This document shows, in pieces, positions 56,571 to 64,000 of a DNA stretch of 64,000 bases. Positions within the stretch are counted from its first letter, which is position 1. The number at the start of each line of letters is the position of its first letter. The translations under genes were made by a program, and so were the position numbers. The DNA lies in NCBI RefSeq assembly GCF_026151205.1, contig NC_087074.1, positions 13,973,167-14,037,166 on the forward strand, given 5' to 3'. Source of the stretch: Bolinopsis microptera (Eukaryota > Ctenophora > Tentaculata > Lobata > Bolinopsidae). Under the pieces are notes generated by a model that was given only the letters and a program-made list of their open reading frames with translations, did no database searches and was not told the DNA's origin.

Positions 56571-59352
56571 GCCGGATTCTTGAATAACGGAAAATTGTAT
56601 TGATAAATGTTCTTTAAGCTCTTCAAATAGTTAGAGCACTATAATACGGTCAATTTCAGGGAGTATAAAAAAATTTCTTCGTCTGTGAGTGGAGATACAA
56701 GGTCAAACACAAGAAAATATCTTCATTTGGCCAGAATTTTTGCCGGATTCTTGAATAACGGAAAATTGTATTGATAAATGTTCTTTAAACTCTTCAAATA
56801 GTTAGAACACTATAATACGGTCAATTTCAGGGAGTATAAAAAAATTTCTTCGTCTGTGAGTGGAGATACAAGGTCAAACACAAGAAAATATCTTCATTTG
56901 GCCAGAATTTTTGCCGGATTCTTGAATAACGGAAAATTGTATTGATAAATGTTCTTTAAACTCTTCAAATAGTTAGAGCACTATAATACGGTCAATTTCA
57001 GGGAGTATAAAAAAATTTCTTCGTCTGTGAGTGGAGATACAAGGTCAAACACAAGAAAATATCTTCATTTGGCCAGAATTTTTGCCGGATTCTTGAATAA
57101 CGGAAAATTGTATTGATAAATGTTCTTTAAACTCTTCAAATAGTTAGAGCACTATAATACGGTCAAGTTCAGGGAGTATAAAAAAATTTCTTCGTCTGTG
57201 AGTGGAGATACAATGTCAAACACAAGAAAATATCTTCATTTGGCCAGAATTTTTGCCGGATTCTTGAATAACGGAAAATTGTATTGATAAATGTTCTTTA
57301 AACTCTTCAAATAGTTAGAGCACTATAATACGGTCAATTTCAGGGAGTATAAAAAAATTTCTTCGTCTGTGAGTGGAGATACAAGGTCAAACACAAGAAA
57401 ATATCTTCATTTGGCCAGAATTTTTGCCGGATTCTTGAATAACGGAAAATTGTATTGATAAATGTTCTTTAAACTCTTCAAATAGTTAGAGCACTATAAT
57501 ACGGTCAATTTCAGGGAGTATAAAAAAATTTCTTCGTCTGTGAGTGGAGATACAAGGTCAAACACAAGAAAATATCTTCATTTGGCCAGAATTTTTGCCG
57601 GATTCTTGAATAACGGAAAATTGTATTGATAAATGTTCTTTAAACTCTTCAAATAGTTAGAACACTATAATACGGTCAATTTCAGGGAGTATAAAAAAAT
57701 TTCTTCGTCTGTGAGTGGAGATACAAGGTCAAACACAAGAAAATATCTTCATTTGGCCAGAATTTTTGCCGGATTCTTGAATAACGGAAAATTGTATTGA
57801 TAAATGTTCTTTAAACTCTTCAAATAGTTAGAGCACTATAATACGGTCAATTTCAGGGAGTATAAAAAAATTTCTTCGTCTGTGAGTGGAGATACAAGGT
57901 CAAACACAAGAAAATATCTTCATTTGGCCAGAATTTTTGCCGGATTCTTGAATAACGGAAAATTGTATTGATAAATGTTCTTTAAACTCTTCAAATAGTT
58001 AGAGCACTATAATACGGTCAATTTCAGGGAGTATAAAAAAATTTCTTCGTCTGTGAGTGGAGATACAAGGTCAAACACAAGAAAATATCTTCATTTGGCC
58101 AGAATTTTTGCCGGATTCTTGAATAACGGAAAATTGTATTGATAAATGTTCTTTAAACTCTTCAAATAGTTAGAGCACTATAATACGGTCAATTTCAGGG
58201 AGTATAAAAAAATTTCTTCGTCTGTGAGTGGAGATACAAGGTCAAACACAAGAAAATATCTTCATTTGGCCAGAATTTTTGCCGGATTCTTGAATAACGG
58301 AAAATTGTATTGATAAATGTTCTTTAAACTCTTCAAATAGTTAGAGCACTATAATACGGTCAATTTCAGGGAGTATAAAAAAATTTCTTCGTCTGTGAGT
58401 GGAGATACAAGGTCAAACACAAGAAAATATCTTCATTTGGCCAGAATTTTTGCCGGATTCTTGAATAACGGAAAATTGTATTGATAAATGTTCTTTAAAC
58501 TCTTCAAATAGTTAGAACACTATAATACGGTCAATTTCAGGGAGTATAAAAAAATTTCTTCGTCTGTGAGTGGAGATACAAGGTCAAACACAAGAAAATA
58601 TCTTCATTTGGCCAGAATTTTTGCCGGATTCTTGAATAACGGAAAATTGTATTGATAAATGTTCTTTAAACTCTTCAAATAGTTAGAGCACTATAATACG
58701 GTCAATTTCAGGGAGTATAAAAAAATTTCTTCGTCTGTGAGTGGAGATACAAGGTCAAACACAAGAAAATATCTTCATTTGGCCAGAATTTTTGCCGGAT
58801 TCTTGAATAACGGAAAATTGTATTGATAAATGTTCTTTAAACTCTTCAAATAGTTAGAACACTATAATACGGTCAATTTCAGGGAGTATAAAAAAATTTC
58901 TTCGTCTGTGAGTGGAGATACAAGGTCAAACACAAGAAAATATCTTCATTTGGCCAGAATTTTTGCCGGATTCTTGAATAACGGAAAATTGTATTGATAA
59001 ATGTTCTTTAAACTCTTCAAATAGTTAGAACACTATAATACGGTCAAGTTCAGGGAGTATAAAAAAATTTCTTCGTCTGTGAGTGGAGATACAATGTCAA
59101 ACACAAGAAAATATCTTCATTTGGCCAGAATTTTTGCCGGATTCTTGAATAACGGAAAATTGTATTGATAAATGTTCTTTAAACTCTTCAAATAGTTAGA
59201 GCACTATAATACGGTCAATTTCAGGGAGTATAAAAAAATTTCTTCGTCTGTGAGTGGAGATACAAGGTCAAACACAAGAAAATATCTTCATTTGGCCAGA
59301 ATTTTTGCCGGATTCTTGAATAACGGAAAATTGTATTGATAAATGTTCTTTG
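56571..59352 (+). repeat. 171-bp satellite array, 16 copies plus a partial
   Basis: GCCGGATTCTTGAATAACGG recurs exactly every 171 bp from 56571 to 59307. Monomers are almost identical, differing by one to three bases. Each contains TTTGGCCAGAATTTTTGCC and GGTCAATTTCAGGGAGTATA. The array breaks off at 59352 within the 17th unit. It is preceded by two extra GCCGGATTTTT repeats. Non-coding. Confidence 0.95.
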
Positions 59353-60252
59353 TTGATACGGTGATGAGACGACTTTTCTGGCCGAAAAGTGGGAATGTCT
59401 ACTGTACAGTCGCTGAGATAGAGCCTGGAGACACACTTATATAGAATAGAGACTTAAAAATTTAAACTAATTTAAAACTAAGTTTTCAAATTTTAGTGCT
59501 GAAGCAGGAACCTACTGTGTAAATTTAATAAGTCTAACATGGTAATAGAGAGATGATGTAAAGTAGGACTTTCTGAACCGATCGTAGCTCGGTCGTGGGG
59601 ATGAACATACTATGTAACATTATCTTCCAGTGTCTAATCAAGATGGAAGTTTAGGATCATCTAATAACTCAGCAGGATCCATCCGCAGAGGGCTTGGTAT
59701 CGTACACCCCACTATACTGTCGAAGTCGGAAAAACCGGAACCAACGTAGACCTACAATGATAATTTTCTGTGATCAGTAACTTCACAGATTACTATTTGG
59801 ATTAAACTAGATTTAAAAGAAGTTAGACGATTACACATTTAACCAATTGGCAAAATAAACGTTTTACAACTTCACATCAACATGAACATGAAAATGTTTT
59901 CAAGATTCAAAAAACATTGAATTCACTTTGAATAAAGACAAAAAACCGTTCGGACTTACTTACTTCGGTGCAAATTGTGACAGTAAGTTCGAACACTGCG
60001 AATCTGTAAGCAGACCGAGTCTTTGTTAAGAGTTTGACAGTGAATTATTTGTCCTGCTAAACGGATTCTGGCAGTGAACTGGTTAAAGGGAGGTCACGTG
60101 TCAGAAACGCTGGCCAATTACAGACTATTACGTGGCAGTGCGTAGTGTCACACGACATATGCATGTGCCAGTGTAGATGCAGATGGAGGAGCACGTGACT
60201 ATAACGTGGTCTCTCATGCACATAGTGCTTCAAATAAATTAGCTCCAGCTCC
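59353..60252. other. 900-bp spacer between inverted satellite arrays
   Basis: Single-copy-looking sequence without an open frame. If the two arrays are the arms of one fold-back element, this is its loop. It contains CACGTG motifs near 60094 and 60193. No gene recognised. Confidence 0.6.
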
Positions 60253-61810
60253 GTTATTCAAGAATCCAGCAAAAATTCTGGCCAAATGAAGATATTTTCT
60301 TGTGTTTGACCTTGTATCTCCACTCACAGACGAAGAAATTTTTTTATACTCCCTGAAATTGACCGTATTATAGTGCTCTAACTATTTGAAGAGTTTAAAG
60401 AACATTTATCAATACAATTTTCCGTTATTCAAGAATCCGGCAAAAATTCTGGCCAAATGAAGATATTTTCTTGTGTTTGACCTTGTATCTCCACTCACAG
60501 ACGAAGAAATTTTTTATTATCCCTGAAATTGACCGTATTATAGTGCTCTAACTATTTGAAGAGTTTAAAGAACATTTATCAATACAATTTTCCGTTATTC
60601 AAGAATCCGGCAAAAATTCTGGCCAAATGAAGATATTTTCTTGTGTTTGACCTTGTATCTCCACTCACAGACGAAGAAATTTTTTTATACTCCCTGAAAT
60701 TGACCGTATTATAGTGTTCTAACTATTTGAAGAGTTTAAAGAACATTTATCAATACAATTTTCCGTTATTCAAGAATCCGGCAAAAATTCTGGCCAAATG
60801 AAGATATTTTCTTGTGTTTGACCTTGTATCTCCACTCACAGACGAAGAAATTTTTTTATACTCCCTGAAATTGACCGTATTATAGTGCTCTAACTATTTG
60901 AAGAGTTTAAAGAACATTTATCAATACAATTTTCCGTTATTCAAGAATCCGGCAAAAATTCTGGCCAAATGAAGATATTTTCTTGTGTTTGACCTTGTAT
61001 CTCCACTCACAGACGAAGAAATTTTTTTATACTCCCTGAAATTGACCGTATTATAGTGCTCTAACTATTTGAAGAGTTTAAAGAACATTTATCAATACAA
61101 TTTTCCGTTATTCAAGAATCCGGCAAAAATTCTGGCCAAATGAAGATATTTTCTTGTGTTTGACCTTGTATCTCCACTCACAGACGAAGAAATTTTTTTA
61201 TACTCCCTGAAATTGACCGTATTATAGTGCTCTAACTATTTGAAGAGTTTAAAGAACATTTATCAATACAATTTTCCGTTATTCAAGAATCCGGCAAAAA
61301 TTCTGGCCAAATGAAGATATTTTCTTGTGTTTGACCTTGTATCTCCACTCACAGACGAAGAAATTTTTTTATACTCCCTGAAATTGACCGTATTATAGTG
61401 TTCTAACTATTTGAAGAGTTTAAAGAACATTTATCAATACAATTTTCCGTTATTCAAGAATCCGGCAAAAATTCTGGCCAAATGAAGATATTTTCTTGTG
61501 TTTGACCTTGTATCTCCACTCACAGACGAAGAAATTTTTTTATACTCCCTGAAATTGACCGTATTATAGTGCTCTAACTATTTGAAGAGTTTAAAGAACA
61601 TTTATCAATACAATTTTCCGTTATTCAAGAATCCGGCAAAAATTCTGGCCAAATGAAGATATTTTCTTGTGTTTGACCTTGTATCTCCACTCACAGACGA
61701 AGAAATTTTTTTATACTCCCTGAAATTGACCGTATTATAGTGCTCTAACTATTTGAAGAGTTTAAAGAACATTTATCAATACGATTTTCCGTTATTCAAG
61801 AATCCGGCAA
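60253..61810 (-). repeat. Inverted 171-bp satellite array, 9 copies
   Basis: The reverse complement of the 56571 monomer, with CCGTTATTCAAGAATCCGGC recurring at intervals of 171 bp (one interval 170) from 60253 to 61791. The same monomer variants (for example GTGTTCTAAC against GTGCTCTAAC) are present in both arrays. Ends in GCAAAAAAATCAGCGCC at about 61807-61823. Confidence 0.95.
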
Positions 61811-64000
61811 AAAAATCAGCGCCAAATAACAAAACCTATCCTTGTGTTTCAGGTATTAGTCTAGTCTATATTACTTCACAGTGGTATATGTGGAAGTTGG
61901 TATTGTCCTGTTAATATTTGCCGAGTTTTGCGGACAGTTGGCCATGATTTCAAGTGATATTTTGGAAAAGTTTGGGAAATTTGCAGCGCGATTATCCGGC
62001 AAAAATCCGGCAATTCTGGTCTCAAGTACTTCTGCGCGCCGCAACCGAATCAGATTTAAGTGCACTTTTTCCATTGTAAACACTACATACGACGCGCAAC
62101 ACGTTCTACGAGGTCGAAATTTTCGAGGTCTCTAACACCGGAATGGAGCAATATTTAGACGATCTGACACTTTCTAGGGCTTAAGCAACCTAAGAGAAAT
62201 TAGGGGAACAACTCAGAAACAATTTTTAGTCGATATTCCGGTGTCTGTAGATGTCCGAAGTTTTGGCAGTAAAGTGCTCACAACACAGCTTCTGAAGGCT
62301 CTAGAAGGTTCCCGATACCGTCAGAGTGTTCAGTACACTCCATTCTATCATATAAGAACCCTAAAAGAAGTCCCAGGGCTCGAGCAAAGAAGCGTGATAT
62401 TTGCCCGTAAGAGCCTCTACTAATAAGTAAATCATTTTTAATTTTAGCTAATTGAAAACTCAAATTATAGATTATTGTTTTATGTTTTAAAATGAGTGCT
62501 TATAAGTAATTTCTGGATATGATAATACTCCTGATGATACCTTTCAAGCATTACCTGGTAATGAGGCACAGCTCAGTTTGCAGGTACACCATATATTTGA
62601 TGTAAGCGTGTATATATTACGTATCATATTAGTTAATTTGTAATTAATTACTAGGTATGCAATTGAAAGACATTGATTCGCGGCGCGCAATCGTAGCTCC
62701 ATCACTATACTTACTCAAAACTTAATCGTAGAGAAATCGAGCGCTACATGGTTTATTTACTAACGCGTGCAGCGTGAGACCAAAGATTTCTTGTCCAATT
62801 TTCGATACCATTTGAATCATTATTTAAAATATTTTCATCCGTGATTTTATCCATTTCTTACGGACCTATAACAGTTCTAACGGGTTAATTTAGCTTTCGA
62901 TATTCGCAATAAATCCATCGCACATAGTGGCTGACTGGCTGATGACCAATATTTTGCTTTCATAATTAACCAATAAGACGATATTTTTCATATGACCACC
63001 AAATTAACAGCGAAAATGAGTGATCATTCCTCCAGCACAATATATAGTGGGAGTTGCACTTCAATATGAATTGTGTATTAGTTGAGGACAATATAATGAT
63101 TTAAGTTATTGAGAAAAGACAATTTTTTGAGAAAAGACAATTTTATTATTTATCACCAATTCAATACACAATGATTGTGTCACAATCAATCAATAAATAT
63201 ATATCCGAATAAACTTGATTTCAAAGATAATGATAAAAGTATGCTAGCAGCTAGCGCGCTTGTATTTAATAATAATACATGCTGTTCAAGTGGGTCTGAC
63301 CACATGACCGCCACTCACATTACCACATCTGGTGAAAGGACCCAGGCGCTATTAAGCTTTTATGAGCCCTGGCTGACTGCTGAGAGTGGCGATGGGTCTG
63401 ACATTAATTTTGTTTTCCTTATATTCCAGTAAAATTTAAGTTTTAAGTTATATGATTGTCATGCGATATTTAAGTCACAGCTGCTCGCAATACATTATTA
63501 TTATATTCACAATTTTAGGCAAATGTCTGCTATATATTACTATCAAACAGTGCAGGGACTGGTTTAATTTTGCTATCTATTAAATGGAATAGATCGAATG
63601 ACTTACAAGACACCGTTTAAGTGTTCTGATAACCATAGCCTCTGGCTAGTCATCAGTCCATTCATGAGGTTTGATAAGTGCACTAGAGGCTAGAAGTTTT
63701 CAGCACCTCTAATCAAGTAGACTCAGGGTGTTAAACTTATTTCACTTGGATAATGATAATTGTAAAAGCTTCAAAGTTTCACTTTGTTAAAATTTCTTTA
63801 ATAATTGTAATTTCAGCACTGATTACTTTTTTAAACCATGCATGTGTGTAATGTGTATCGTCTTCAAATGAACGAACGGAGAAATATTTAACACTTTTAC
63901 ATCGCTTTTTATCAACTTCTATCAAAGTTCCTAATTTCAAGTTTTTACTTTCTTTTTCCTCACATCATCATTGAATCAGAATGACGGACATTCTCTGCAA
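61811..64000. other. Right flank, no gene recognised
   Basis: 61990-62045 contains ATCCGGCAAAAATCCGGC and CTCAAGTACTTCTGCGCGCC, which resemble, reversed, the sequence just left of the first satellite array (56510-56570). These may be the outer ends of one element. Several open frames (61871-62135, 62241-62423, 63175-63432) show no domain. The rest is AT-rich. Confidence 0.45.

Noticed and set aside
56571-61810. Regular repeats that might suggest a CRISPR array
   Set aside because: The whole 171-bp unit is repeated without unique spacers, and the genome is eukaryotic.
63175-63432. 85-residue frame near the right edge
   Set aside because: No domain, atypical start region, and no flanking exon evidence.

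Overview
This is a eukaryotic (animal) genomic window, AT-rich and packed with transposable elements. Four host genes are supported. Three are multi-exon with GT-AG introns and continuous reading-frame phase; one has no intron. They are a CEP97-like centrosomal protein (+ strand, 10504-19705), an ELOVL3/6-type fatty-acid elongase (- strand, 22046-20597), a Y-box cold-shock RNA-binding protein (- strand, 47749-35696) and a class A GPCR on the + strand inside a Y-box intron. Penelope-like elements, several non-LTR clades, many tiny MITEs and a divergent intronless GPCR suggest an invertebrate, perhaps a cnidarian. That assignment is inference; no species is recognised.

Layout. 1-4.5 kb: non-coding sequence with micro-transposons and a 510-bp inverted repeat. 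4.5-9.4 kb: an L2/CR1-type LINE split by a second LINE in opposite orientation, with a 5-bp target-site duplication. 10.5-19.7 kb: the CEP97-like gene, whose 5.3-kb intron holds a decayed LINE ORF1. 20.6-22.05 kb: the elongase, convergent with CEP97. 24-26.3 kb: a C-rich MITE and a LINE 3' fragment. 28.6-34.7 kb: tandem units of about 0.35-0.41 kb broken by at least eight insertions, most with recognisable 7-9 bp duplications; one insertion is a 3.6-kb polypurine element inside a hairpin element. 35.7-47.75 kb: the Y-box gene, with the GPCR in intron 4. Intron 2 holds a Penelope-like element flanked by inverted pseudo-LTRs, itself split by a DNA transposon with terminal inverted repeats over 1.1 kb. 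48-56.4 kb: LINE fragments, hAT-type MITEs with perfect 8-bp duplications, and remnants of a zinc-motif protein. 56.5-61.8 kb: a 171-bp satellite, 16 head-to-tail copies, a 0.9-kb spacer, then 9 inverted copies. 61.8-64 kb: no gene recognised.

The host genes share no pathway (centriole control, lipid elongation, mRNA binding, membrane signalling). The outstanding feature is the layered nesting of mobile elements, with target-site duplications that let the order of insertion be read. Many of the families are very small (77-190 bp).
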